NCBI RefSeq assembly: GCF_031755915.1
Contig: NC_083387.1
Span: 9,755,001 to 9,819,000, forward strand
Reading direction: 5' to 3'
DNA length: 64,000 nucleotides
DNA from: Ziziphus jujuba
Lineage: Eukaryota; Streptophyta; Magnoliopsida; Rosales; Rhamnaceae
Part shown: positions 13,838 to 25,568 of the stretch, one piece after another
Layout of the letters: the number at the start of each line of letters is the position of its first letter
Position numbering within the stretch: the stretch's first letter is position 1
Position numbers and translations under genes: made by a program
The notes under the pieces: generated by a model
The model's database searches: none
Told to the model about the DNA's origin: nothing
Seen by the model: the letters and a program-made list of their open reading frames with translations, nothing else

Positions 13838-14489
13838 TGATCACGATACACACTCGTAGCGAAAGTACATTCGATACCATATAACATTCTAATATACGAT
13901 CCGATGATATCAATTGTCGCAAGTACACTGCTACCAATATGGTCCGAGATGATTCCCTATAATGGCCATCCGACCCACTAGTTTCGTAGGCAACATAGTT
14001 ACGAGGCTAAGTTATTCATGGTTGAATCAAATCGTTGCCCTTGTACGGTGTGGTACATATAGATATAGCACAATATATATATATATATATATACACGAAA
14101 AATATACTTGATGCACCATATGTTATATTAGTGGTGTCAGATAGTACTCGCCGTCCCAAGCACTACCTAACGGGGAGGTTAAAGAAAGAAACCTAGAATC
14201 GGTCACATTGGCATCCCGCGATGCCGATTGCTAATAACTTGCCATGGCTAAAGCAATCATTGTTCGGCCGAGGAAAGGGTGGCTGATCCTTACTATGCAC
14301 TATACTTGTCAATCCTTGGGCCCATAGCACCCATAGGATGGCCATACATATATGTGCACTAACGCATAATAACCAACCATCTTGCGGCCAATTGGGAATG
14401 GCTGGTGTTCATTCTACTTTATACTTGCCTACCCTCTCTCATCAAAGCTCATAAAATATGACCATAAATATAACTTGCACGCTGATCTA
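13838..14489 (-). mobile_element. Fragment of the long-LTR Ty3/gypsy family
   Basis: Matches the inside of the LTRs at 56790-57680 and 16850-17340, for example the ATACCATATAACAT, TGCTACCAATA and AGTTACGAGGCTAAG stretches, in the minus orientation. It interrupts block A; block B runs directly from about 54935 to 54990 without it. No complete LTR ends remain. Confidence 0.7.
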
Positions 14490-14562
14490 TAATCATAGGT
14501 GTCCTATTACAAAAGTTGTTTGATTTACTTTTTTATTTTGGATGCACGATAGTTGGATTTAC

Positions 14563-15133
14563 TACCAAAAAATATCCTTAATTGTGCCTAAAACAACCAA
14601 GAAAGTAATTATACACGATATGTAGATAGCAATAATAAGAAGCCCTAAACCTGTGCTAGATACTGGTATACGTCAGTAATATTTAAAACATGCATATATA
14701 TAAGATAACAGCATAGAAACTTCAATTTTTCCTTAGGTCTGCAGCGTTCTCATTGGCTGAAGTACAAAGATACTTTTCTCTCGATCTTAAAATTGCTAAA
14801 TTATTAAGGGATGAGCCACACATAAGGAGAAAAGAAGAATCCATAAAAACAAGAAATAGACAAAACAAGGTCAATTCAGCACCACAAAACAAGTACAATT
14901 TTTTTCCCTCCATTTTTCAGAGGAAGAGAACGGGAAACTATTTTAAAATAACTGAAAACACTTTCTGAATTAATTATTCAAATTCCATGGCAAGAAACCG
15001 AAGTAAACCAAGGAAAAAGAGCAAAAAAGAGAGTTTCAAGACAGACACTAGCATAAAAGCCCCTTTCAACATTACCCCATACCCCATTACTAAGAATACC
15101 ACAAAATATAACCAAAAATTACCAAAATAGAAG
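14563..15133. other. Intergenic stretch without recognised gene
   Basis: AT-rich. Short open frames at 14722-14968 on both strands show no recognisable domain. The copia element begins at its right edge. Confidence 0.5.
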
Positions 15134-15542
15134 GCATAAGGTAGCCTGTTTAGAAAAGGAAAGCAAGGATAAAGCCATGCGTGATCCAATTGATGAGGTT
15201 ACAAATCCATTAAATAATATCTCTAGCCCACATGTCACGGGTCAATACAAATTCAAAAAGGAAATAGTAATCAAGAGAAATAAAAGACCAATATTAGAGG
15301 AAGTATTTTAAGAATAAGATTGTATATTGTCAACTCTCTTTATTACAGCTATGTTGTAGTATTGAGGCTATTTTGTAGGCTATATTGTAGGAGAGATATT
15401 AGTTCTTTCTTTGTAAAACAACCTCCTACTTTCTATTCATATACAGGACATACAGCATGTACATAGAGCTCAATTTATCTTAAAACCACACTGTGAAATA
15501 TATAGAATATTATTTTTCCTTTATTATTATTTTTATTCTTTA
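15134..15542 (+). repeat. 5' LTR of Ty1/copia element
   Basis: About 409 bases matching 23807-24215 throughout, for example the shared TATGTTGTAGTATT and GGAGAGATATTAGTTC. The 5' end reads GCATAAGG where the 3' copy has TGATAAGG. Many substitutions separate the two LTRs, so the insertion is not recent. Flanking AAGGC (5') and AAGAC (3') may be a worn 5-base target duplication. Confidence 0.85.
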
Positions 15543-15556
15543 TGGTATAAGAGTAG
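15543..15556 (+). promoter_or_regulatory. Primer-binding site of copia element
   Basis: TGGTATAAGAGTAG directly follows the 5' LTR. It resembles TGGTATCAGAGC, the usual plant site complementary to initiator Met-tRNA, with substitutions. Confidence 0.7.
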
Positions 15557-15586
15557 TAACGGTTTGCAAGTTCTTTCACTCACCCA

Positions 15587-18394
15587 ATGGCTTCTCAAAT
15601 TGATGCTGTTACACCAACAAAATTTAATCAAGCCATCAAATCTAAGACCATGCTAACAACCCAATCCTTTCATCAGTTGTCTAGTCTTGTTTCAATAAAA
15701 TTAAGTCCTACTAATTTTCTTTTATGGAGATCACAGGTACTGCCACTTGTGTGAAGCCTTGGAATTTCTTACCATCTTACTAATGCAGGTTCAGTCATTG
15801 CAACAGTAGAAGATGATGAAGAACATATTCAAGCGAGAAACGGGATTTGGATCAACAATGATGGATGGCTCACTTCGTGGCTCCTTTGTTTAATGGCAGA
15901 TGATGTACTTAGCTTGAATGTTGGCATAGACAATGCTCATCATGTCAGAACCCGTCCAAGACCCCTCACTAGAATCCTAGATAAATCCTGATCCCGGGGA
16001 AACACCACCGAACCTTCCAATGGAAAGTCCAATAGCATCTTCCTTAAGGGTAGGACTTACCACAATTTTCCTGCATTGAAAATACACTTCTATACACACC
16101 ACCTTATTCCTCCCACGTTACTACAATTTAAGTTCCACAACTGGCAGTACTTCGATAACAAATTAAATAAAAAGCATATAATGGAATTCATTTAGTAAAT
16201 AACCAATTAAAATATACCATCATAGATTCTCGTCCGCCCACACCACCCACTTAGTGCTGCACATGTCAATTACACTCCAAATATCGTTTTGCAAATATGC
16301 CAATGTGTAACATAGAAAGAAAGGTAAAACAACATCATATTAACAATAAAATAAAAACAATAACAGCATTTTAATGATAATGGTATTAATGTAACTTGCC
16401 TGAGGGCTATCATATTCCCATACATGCCCGAGGGCGATCACCTATCCAAAGGCTATCACATAACCATACTGTCCAAGGGCTATCTCACCTACCCAAAGGC
16501 TACCATTTGTCCGAGAACTATTATACTTGCCCGATGGATATCTTTCTTGCCCGTAAGCTATGATACTTGTCCGAAGATACCATATGATAGTAATAATAAT
16601 AAGAACAATAATTATAATAATGATAATAATAGAAATTGGAATTACAATAAAAATAATCATTATAAATAATAATAACAATCCCGATAATAGTGACAATAAT
16701 GATTGGATAAATAGTTAAATACAATTAATAGTAATAAGAATATAATAACATCGATTAAGAATATTAGTAAGAAATTAAATCACAAATAGATAACATAACA
16801 TAAATACATAAAATCATATCTTAAAATCCATAGCATAAAATGAAATATGCACGCTTGTAATGGAGATACGTATGATACCTTCTAACATGCTACGTGATCC
16901 ATGATTCTAGCTGTCGCCGGAACTTTGCTGCCAATACAAACCAAGGTGGTTGCCTATATTGGCCGTGCGATCTCCTGGACTCGTAGGCAACATGATTATG
17001 AGGCTAGCTCTACATGGACCACATTGGTTCGCCGGCTCCGTATGGTGCGGCATATGCAGTATAATACCAAATAATATAACATACAAATATATGTACGAAC
17101 ATATATATAAAAAAAATTACTTGATGCACCATACTATATACCAGTGGTGCCCTATGATGCCCAGCGTCCCGAGCACTGTCTGGCGGGAGGTTAAAGAGAG
17201 AAACTTGCATACGGTCACTTCGGCGTCTCAACAGCGCCGCTGCTTAAATCGTTATCCCGGCCATGGAGGGGGGCGGCTTATGTGCACTATATCAAACTTG
17301 CCTGCCCTTGGTCCGGTGGTAACTCACAGGAGACATTATAACTCTCGCGCTCATCATAATCACATATACAGTACAGAACACCGGTACGTGTATGGGTGCA
17401 TCTTTAAAAAAAATATAAATTTCGTAATATTATAAAATATTAAATTTAGATAAAATAAGATCCAATTCATATGCTTTTATCAAATACATAAACAATAATA
17501 ATAAATAATAAATAATAAATAATTAAATATACAATTATGTCCTTGATCACAATAATTTGATATAATTATTTTTCTCAAACCTTCAATTCAATTTATATCA
17601 AACATATCATTAAAGCCAAGTAAAATTTGCACATAATTAAATTCCACAATTTTAAATATTGTCCAATAATTCATATATTCTCAAGTATCAAAATCTCATA
17701 AATACCGCTGGATTAAATATTTCCTTTCAAATCCATATAAATCACATTTTCTTTAGATCATCATCATAATCCCATCAGCTTAAATACATCACTGTACATC
17801 CACTAATAGATAAATAAATAATAAACAAATGCATAAATATAATTTTTGAGCTCAATAATTAATAGAAATATTTTCATAATCCTTCTTGAAATTTACTTGC
17901 ACACAACCTCATTTAGATCGCATTTAAAATACATGCTCATATTTGAATTCACAAATAACATTCTAATTTACATAACATTTCAACAATGATTTAACCATTA
18001 TTAACACAATTCCATATCCATGAATAAATAAATATCTAAAGACATAAATATATTTACAGCCATATAAATATACACTTTTTATCAGATCCATAGAATTTCA
18101 TATTTTCTTTTAAACAGTCATATAATTGAATATAACAAAAATTTCAATAATATATATATATATATACAATCAATTTTGCCAAACCATATAACGAATATTA
18201 TATAACATTATGTTTAAATCAATTAAATAGCATAATAAATTAGATAATAATTCCTTAAATGTTTCTAGTCAATCATAATACTTATCAGGATACACATATA
18301 TATGTATATGTTTACATATATCTACTCGCACACACACACATATATATCCACATATATATAATTATGTATTTTCATATAAAATCAAACATCTCCA

Positions 18395-18429
<35 letters not shown>

Positions 18430-20420
18430 GCCCATTAACAATATATATAAATATATATTTATATGCATACATATATGCATCATATGTTTACAGTACATGT
18501 GTATATATACATATATATATATATATATCAATTTATACACACGCTAACTATAATTTTCGTATAATAATTCCAATCAACATAACAAGTAAACTCACAAAAA
18601 TCTATAAAAATCCTTTTACACCTTCTGCTTAATATTATCAACATTGTTCACTCTAATTTGATAGAATACCGGATGAACCCGTATGGTCTAAACTGCAAAT
18701 TTGGGATTTTTCAATATCTTAACAATTAATTAAAATTAACCATTCCTTTAGCCTCTAACAATCTTTAACCTCTAACAATCATTAAGAACCCAAATGTAAC
18801 GGCAATTGGCTAAGGACTTGTCCAATCTCCACCCAATTTCAACATAAACACAACCTAGCTCCATCAATGGCAACTTCCTAATTACTCAATTATAATTCAC
18901 ATTCTAGTTACCAATTTGAAGCTTATGATGAAAGGATCAAGAAGATACCTTCAATTGGTCCAACCGCCGTCGGAGGTCGCTGGAATCTTGCCGTGAAGCT
19001 GCTGCTGAAATGGGCTCTTTTCATATCTCACGAATGAGCAAGATTTGAGCCAATCCGAGCTTGGAAACGGACTCAGGGGGCCCGAATTTGTGGAAAATGA
19101 CCCATCACATGGCCGGTAGCAGCTGGAAAACCGGCCAACAGGGAGGGCACCGGTCACCGATGTTGGGCACCGATCCCAATGCATCCATCGACCAACCGGC
19201 CAGAGAATCAACGGCTAAGCTCGTCTAGCCGTGGGCCATCCCGTCGCCTGGCGCATGTAGCCGTTCGATGGCCGAAAAAAATGCAGACCGAGAGAGAAAG
19301 GGACTGTCGGGAGGAAGAAGAAGGAAAAGAAGGTCCCGTGCCTCCCTTTTTTCCCACATGGGGAGAAGAAAAGAAAAAGAAAAAGAAAAAGAAAAAAAGA
19401 AAAAAAAGAAAAAAATAAACAATTATATAAAATAATATTAAAATAATATTATTGTATAGAATAATAATAAAATAATATGGTATTTAATCATGGTTGACAT
19501 GTGGCATCTCACCATTGTGACACATGGCACCCTTTAATAAGTCATACGTGGCACACTGTTCACATATTTAAAAATAATATTAAAATAATATTGTATTTGA
19601 AAAATTTGCAGATCCATAACTTTTTAACCAGATGTCCAATTTAAGCGTGCCGCTAGTCTATGAACTCATGTCAACGAGTACTTCACAACTATGCATGAGT
19701 TAAAGCTCAACTTTGCATGAATAAAAAGTCAACTCCAGCATCCCTTAGACAGTTTGGACCTCAACTTGCCTCATAACTTTCAAACCGTAGCTCCTTTTTC
19801 AACGTGCTACTAGTCTATGAATTCGTGACAATGTGTACTTTTTAATGGTACCTTGGTCAATATGAAATTTCATCAGGAGTAAAAAAATAAATATTTGACC
19901 CTTTCTCGGTCAACGACGGTCAAATCCGGTCAACCTTGGTCAAATTTGAGAAATTTCCGGTGTACTTCGGGACGGGGTGTTATACATCAACTCTGGAAAT
20001 CAGTTGAAAATCAATTACTTCCCATGACTAAAGGGCAAGAACATATCCTTAAAGACAAATTGGCCATGCTGAAGAAAGGCACAATGATTGTAAATGAATA
20101 TCTGCGGAAATTTAAGTTGATATGTGATAATCTTGTTACAATAAATGAGATAGTTTTATTATGGCTTTACATAATGCTGATCAACTTGATTTTGAACCTT
20201 AAACACATAGAATACAAACTGATCATAATCAAGTTTTTTTTTTAAGTCAAAGAGGAAGTGGTAGCGGAAGATTTAATTCAAAGGGACGTGGTTTTGTTCC
20301 TAGAGGAAGAACTAATCCTTCTAGAGAACCAAGGAACAAGGTTCAAAAAATATTGCTGTCCAAAATCAAGGGACACCATCAAAATCTCCTAATATTGTAG
20401 GAGAAGGTAAAATTTTTTGT
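15587..20420 (+). pseudogene. Copia gag, split by a solo LTR
   Basis: Starts MASQIDAVTPTKFNQAI at 15587 and includes KLSPTNFLLWRSQV, the typical start of a copia gag. It breaks at 15942, where a 4-kb solo LTR is inserted, and resumes at 19985 with NAHQLWKSVENQLLP and KLAMLKKGTMIVNEYLRKFK, the retrotransposon gag (UBN2-like) domain. Further frameshifts follow. A CCHC zinc knuckle (C-X2-C-X4-H-X4-C, CQICTKPNHTMLEC) is visible around 20418-20459. It is non-functional because of the insertion and frame breaks. Confidence 0.8.
15943..19984 (-). mobile_element. Solo LTR of long-LTR Ty3/gypsy family, inserted in copia gag
   Basis: Runs from TGTCAGAACCCGTCC to GGGGTGTTATA and is flanked on both sides by the exact 5-base duplication CATCA (15938-15942 and 19985-19989). 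Read on the minus strand it starts TATAACACCCCGTCC and ends GGTTCTGACA, matching the LTR at 60231-63617. No internal region exists, so it is a solo LTR of 4042 bases. It contains (AATAAT)n, (TA)n and GA-rich tracts. The open frames inside (16424-16724, 16950-17435, 18951-19422) are low-complexity or LTR sequence, not genes. Confidence 0.9.
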
Positions 20421-20447
20421 CAAATTTGTACAAAACCTAATCACACT

Positions 20448-20750
20448 ATGTTAGAGTGTTGGCATAGGTTTGATCATGCCTATACATCAGAAAAGGTCCC
20501 AAAGGCTTTGGCAGCTCTCACCTTGAAAGAAGAACTTGATCCAAGCTTTTATGCAGACTCTGGTGCTACCACTCATATGACAAATAATCCAGGTAATACT
20601 GGAAATCCAATCCCTTACAAAGGATTTCATGGTGTTTTTATAGGTGATGGCAACTATTTGAAAATTTCTCATGTTGGTGATGCTCATATTCCAATAAATA
20701 ATGGAAATTTAATTTTTAAAAAAATACTCTTGTGGTCCCAAATTTAAAGA
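20448..20750 (+). pseudogene. Copia protease region
   Basis: FYADSGATTHMTNN carries the aspartic protease motif D-S-G-A, with the Asp codon at 20556-20558. It follows the zinc knuckle as expected in Gag-Pol. The frame is broken after ILLWSQI near 20745. Confidence 0.8.
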
Positions 20751-20845
20751 AAAATCTTTTATCGGTTGGAAAAATAACTAAAGATTATGCTTGCACTTTT
20801 GAATTCTCATCATCCGGCTTTGTGATAAAGGACCAGGATTAGCAA

Positions 20846-21720
20846 GTGTTGGCAACAGGGCGTAAACAAGGTCAATTGTATGCTCTAGATGCAAGAGAAC
20901 ATAAAGCTTTCAATTCAATAAAGGCTCCATCCAACATTTGGCACTTAAGGATGGGACACCCAAATTCTAGAATTTTAAATTTATTACATTCAAAAAATGT
21001 TATTGATATTTCCCATTGGACTTATAGAAATACTATGTGTTCTAGTTGTCAAACGGGAAAAAGTTGCAAACTTCCGTTTTCTACTTCAAATAAAATTTCA
21101 AAGGTCCTTTTGGAAAAGATTTATTGTGATCTTTGTGGACCAGCTCCCATTATTTCTACTCAATCATTGCATTATTATGTATTATTTGTTGATGATCATA
21201 CTCGCTTTACATGATTATTTCCTTTATGAAAGAAATTAGAATTTTTTGAATGTTTTCTAAAATTTCAAAAATTAGTAGAAAACCAATTTAATCACAAAAT
21301 TAAAATTTTTCAAAGTGATGGTGGTGGAGAATTTTCTTCAAGATTATTTATTGATCATTTAAATTTATGTGGAATTATTCATCAAAAATCTGGTCCAGGA
21401 ACTCCTCAATAAACTGTAGTTGCTGAAAGAAATCATCGGCATGTTGTTGAAACAGGACTAACTCTAATTTTTCATGCCAATTTTCCTCTTAATTTATGGG
21501 TAGAAGCTTTTTTAACCCCAGTATACATAATAAACAGGTTCCTTTCTTCTTCTTTAAATTTTGAAATTCCATATGCTAAATTATTTAAACAACAACGTGA
21601 TTATAATCACTTACGAATTTTTGGTTGTTGTTGTTTTCCTTATTTAAAAAATTATGGAAAAAATAAATTTGCCAAGAAAATATATATCCTTGTATTTTTA
21701 TTGGATATAGTCCTCAACGC
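20846..21720 (+). pseudogene. Copia gag-pre-integrase and integrase region
   Basis: WHLRMGHPNSRILNLL and CSSCQTGKSCKLPF form the pre-integrase zinc-binding domain. The integrase core follows: YCDLCGPAP, YYVLFVDDHTRFT, then a stop where Trp is usual (TGA at about 21211). Further on, in shifted frames, come FQSDGGGEF, GPGTPQ, VAERNHRHVVETGLTL and a C-terminal FGCCCFPYL. There are several stops and frameshifts, so it is inactive. Confidence 0.85.
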
Positions 21721-22192
21721 AAGGGCTATTGCTACCTTCATCCACCTACATGACGTGTTTACATTTCTCGTCATGTTGTATTTGATGAATCTAACTTTCC
21801 TTTTGCTACTACTAATGTTTCTTCTTCACAGGTACCATGAGAACTTGTTAATTTTCTATCCATTGGCTCACCAATTCACACCGCTACATGCCATCAAACA
21901 AGATCAAAGTCATCACCTACTTACGTTGACTCATTATTTAATTCACCAAAAGATAAAATAGTAGCTACACCACCCATGCATATGCTTCCATTAATTAGCT
22001 CACCAACCCACATGGACTCACTACCTACTACACCACCAACCCATCTGGTTCCAATTATGCACTCACCTTTAGATATATCTAAAACTACTTCATCATCATC
22101 ACCATCTCAACGAGTGCTCATACTTCTTCTTCCACTAACCATTCTCTAATTCTTCCATAGAACATGCAGCGGCAATCAACACACACCCAACG

Positions 22193-23207
22193 GTGACCAA
22201 ACGAAAATTGCAAAATGATCCTTCCTTAGCTTCTCAAATGGCATTGGTATCAACTATTATAGAACCAAAAACTCTACGAACAGCACTTAAAAGTCCACAA
22301 TGGCTTCATGCAATGCAAGAGGAATTTGATGCTCTTCAACAACACAAAACATGGGTCCTTGTTCCTCGTCCATCTAATAACAATGTAGTTGGTTCCAAGT
22401 GGGTATTTCGAACTAAATATAAGGAAGATGGGACTGTGGATCGTTTTAAGGCTCGATTGGTTGCTCAAGGATTTACGCAGGTTCCAGGATATGATTTTGA
22501 CGAAACATTTAGTCTAGTAGTTTTCCACACCACAGTCCGCCTCATTCTTGCTTTTGCCATTACTCACCACTGATCCATTCATCAGCTTGATATAAAAAAT
22601 GTTTTTCTTCATGGTCATCTAAAGGAAACTATCTACATGGAACAACCACCCGAGTTTGTTGATCAAACATTTCCTAATCATGTGTGTCTACTCTAAAAAA
22701 TCCATCCATGGATTAAAACAGGCACCACGGGCGTGGTTTGATTGTCTTTCTGACTTTCTTTTTTCTTTTGGTTTTTACTGTAGCAAAGCTGATTCTTCCT
22801 TATTTGTTTTTACTAATCAATCCATTATCATTTTATTACTCATTTACGTTGATGATCTTATTCTAACAGGCAATGATAATGACACCATTCACAAATTAAT
22901 CCATCACATGGGTACAGAGTTTGCTATTAAAGATGTTGGCTCCTTGCATTACTTCCTAGGTGTGAAAGTACGATATTTTTCAGGGGGCATCTTTCTCTCA
23001 CAAGGAAAATACATTCGTGATCTCCTTGCTCAAGCCAAAATGTTGGAAGCCACACATATGGCTACACCAATGGCAGTCAAAACTACTCCTCATGTTGATG
23101 ATACACGACCAATAGATGCTATTGAATATCGACGTCTCATGGGCAGTCTCCAGTACTTAACCTTCACCTATCTAGATATCACTCATGCAGTCAATCGTGT
23201 CTCTTAG
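22193..23207 (+). pseudogene. Copia reverse transcriptase region
   Basis: ALKSPQWLHAMQEEFDAL and GSKWVFRTKYKEDGTVDRFK then ARLVAQGFTQ are the start of the copia reverse transcriptase (RVT_2). A stop at 22571-22573 breaks the frame, which continues with HQLDIKN and GLKQAPRAWF. The catalytic YVDD is at 22845-22856 within YVDDLILTGND. At least two in-frame breaks make it non-functional. Confidence 0.88.
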
Positions 23208-23770
23208 CATTTCAACTCTCCTACAACATTTCATCTTCGTGAAGTCAAGAGAATTCTTTGATATTTATGTGGCACTTTCAGCTTTGGTCTCTGCTATCTT
23301 TGTCAAAGCTCACTCAACCTTACAAGCTTCTGTGACGCTGATTGGGCCAGATGTTCGACCACTCACTGTAGCACCACTGGCTTTTGTGTCTTCTTAGGTG
23401 CAAATTGCATCTCCTGGTCCTCCAAAAAGCAACTAAAAGTGGCCCGTTCAAGCACAAAAGCTGAGTATCCCGCCATGGCTTCCACTTCTGCTGAACTCAC
23501 ATGGCTTTCTTCTCTTCTTCGTAACATTGGTGTCTTTCTTTCTTCTCTTCCTTAGATGCTCTATGATAATATGAGTGCTCTTCACATGACCATCAATCTC
23601 GTTTTCCATAAGCGCACCAAGCACATTGCGGTAGATTACCATTATGTTCATGAAAAAGTTGCCCTTGGTACTCTTACTACTCGGTTCATTCCATCTTCTC
23701 TTCAAATTGTTGATGTGTTCACCAAGCCTTTATCTACAGACTTGTTCATCCCATTTAGAACCAAGATCGG
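23208..23770 (+). pseudogene. Copia RNase H region
   Basis: Contains CDADWARCSTT, GANCISWSSKKQ, ARSSTKAEYPAMA and KHIAVDYHYVHEKVA, then VDVFTKPLSTDLF, the standard copia RNase H with its C-terminal tail. Stops interrupt it (for example near 23396 and 23556). Confidence 0.85.
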
Positions 23771-23795
23771 GGTTCATTCCATTCCACCCTCCATC

Positions 23796-23804
23796 TTGAG
23801 GGGG
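23796..23804 (+). promoter_or_regulatory. Polypurine tract of copia element
   Basis: TTGAGGGGG lies just upstream of the 3' LTR start TGATAAGG, the usual plus-strand priming site. Confidence 0.65.
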
Positions 23805-23806
23805 CA

Positions 23807-24215
23807 TGATAAGGTAACCTGTTTAGAAAAGGAAAGCAAGGATAGAGGCATGCGGGATCCAATTGATGAGGTTGCAAATCCATCAAATAATATCTCTACC
23901 CCACATGTCAAGGGTCAACACAAATTCAAAAAGGAAATAGTAATCAAGAGAAATAAAAGACCAAAATTAGAGGAACTATTTTAAGAATAAAATTGTATAT
24001 AGTCAACTCTCTTTATTACAGCTATGTTGTAGTATTCAGGCTATTTTGTAGGCTATATTGTAGGAGAGATATTAGTTCTTTCTTTGTAAAACAACCTTTT
24101 GCTGTCTATTTATATACAGGACATATAGCTTGTACACAGAGCTCGATTGATCTTAAAACCACACAGTGAAGTATATAGAATATTATTTTTCCTTTATTAT
24201 TATTTGTACTCTTTA
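23807..24215 (+). repeat. 3' LTR of Ty1/copia element
   Basis: Begins TGATAAGGTAACCTG and pairs with 15134-15542 along its length. It closes a 9.1-kb element, about 5 kb without the nested solo LTR. Confidence 0.85.
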
Positions 24216-25568
24216 AAGACATTACTAATACTGATAGGCCATTACAGAGGAATCTTGTTAACCATTTGTAGCCTACCCAGAATAAAAATATTATAAAATG
24301 GTGATAGGCTTAAGAAACATCTCAATGACACTCTAAAAGGTATGTATGGAACTCCAAGTTACTCATAAGAAATAAAAAATAAAAAGTAAAAAAAATGAAA
24401 CAGAGCTGCAAGTATTTTTTTTCTTGTCTTAGCTACTTTCTCCTTCAACCACTCTTCAAATGTCCTGAATAGCAAATGGCAATGCAAACAAATACAGAAC
24501 CTCGATTCAAAATATTTATAGTTAATATATGATTATTTATGGTCAATGTTAGAGAGTCTTAAACAGATTCCATCTCATATTCAGTTCCATTTTCCAAATG
24601 CATAGCAAGCCCAAATACAATAGTTAGATAGAAAAGGCTTACATATAGAATTCTTCACCTAATTTATACTTCTTCTTATGCCATTAAGAAACAACAAGTC
24701 CTAGTTCAGTTTACTCAACTTGACCCAAAAAAAAAAAAAAAAGCTGATCTACACGCTGAGATGGGTATTAAAAGAGATTCCATAATGAACAACATGAAAA
24801 GGGAAATTCTCGAAATGCTAAAACAAGCCCATCATTTAAACTCATGTAAGGCATTTTGTGCCATTATTACAAAATGGCATGCTAATGTGAGGTTGACAAT
24901 TATTGTCACTAAGCCATGCTTGATAATGTGACAATGCTCATTATTGTCAGAGTCGCTGGCCATTCAATGACATTTTCTTTCTTTTGTGTCAATTGAAAAT
25001 TTGTAGGAATTGCTCAGATTTTCTGTAATAGAAGCTTTTCCATCTAATAACCCCAAAAATTGTAGTATGAGTTGTCAACATTTCATTTTTACATTAGAAT
25101 ATTTTAATTTTATTAAAATTTGGACTCACGTCTATGCACATATATATGACGCGGCATATCTAAGTTAGGAAATTATATTGATTAAAATATATATATATAT
25201 ATACATATATAACTAATTGATTTTTAAAAATTAGTTAATATGACAAAGAACACTAAATATAATGTAAAATACTTCGCAACCATAAACTCTAGCTTGTTGT
25301 TAAGGTTCATAAACTTGGCAATTAAGTCTCAAGCCACTCATGTAAAAGTAGAGAAGGATTTAGATATAAAACAAGCCTTAAAAGTTTATTTAACTAGAAA
25401 ATAGCATACATAGAACATACATCATTCAAGGTACTAATACACTTTGCCATATACGGCATTCACAAACTTCAAAGTACAATCCTTTATTATTTTTATTATA
25501 ACAATAGAGATCCTCTTGATTGGATTTTCTTTTGAAGTTTGATTTTCCTTATCATCTGCTTCTACATT
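24216..25568. other. Intergenic region downstream of precursor gene
   Basis: AT-rich sequence between the copia element and the precursor stop codon. I see no domain, no RNA gene and no clear mobile element. It includes the 3' flank of the minus-strand precursor gene. Confidence 0.5.

Larger units (their letters stand above)
1..14562. repeat. Block A of a large segmental duplication (contains BURP copy 1)
   Basis: Nearly the whole stretch aligns by eye with 31630-55048 in the same order and orientation: the upstream AT-rich region, BURP gene, 3' flank and downstream non-coding DNA. Examples are 4440-4540 against 35590-35625 plus 39111-39150, 6700-6880 against 41410-41590, and 7320-7460 against 47500-47650. 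The match ends near 14562 / 55048 (shared text around 14497-14560). The left limit may lie outside the window. Outside the BURP gene and named elements I see no gene here. Confidence 0.85.

Noticed and set aside
14722..15189. Overlapping small open frames left of the copia element
   Set aside because: No domain or homologous copy, and frames on opposite strands overlap. One runs into the LTR.
16424..17435. Open frames on both strands rich in Asn/Ile or with mixed composition
   Set aside because: They lie in the solo LTR 15943-19984 and come from AAT repeats or from LTR sequence shared with non-coding copies elsewhere.
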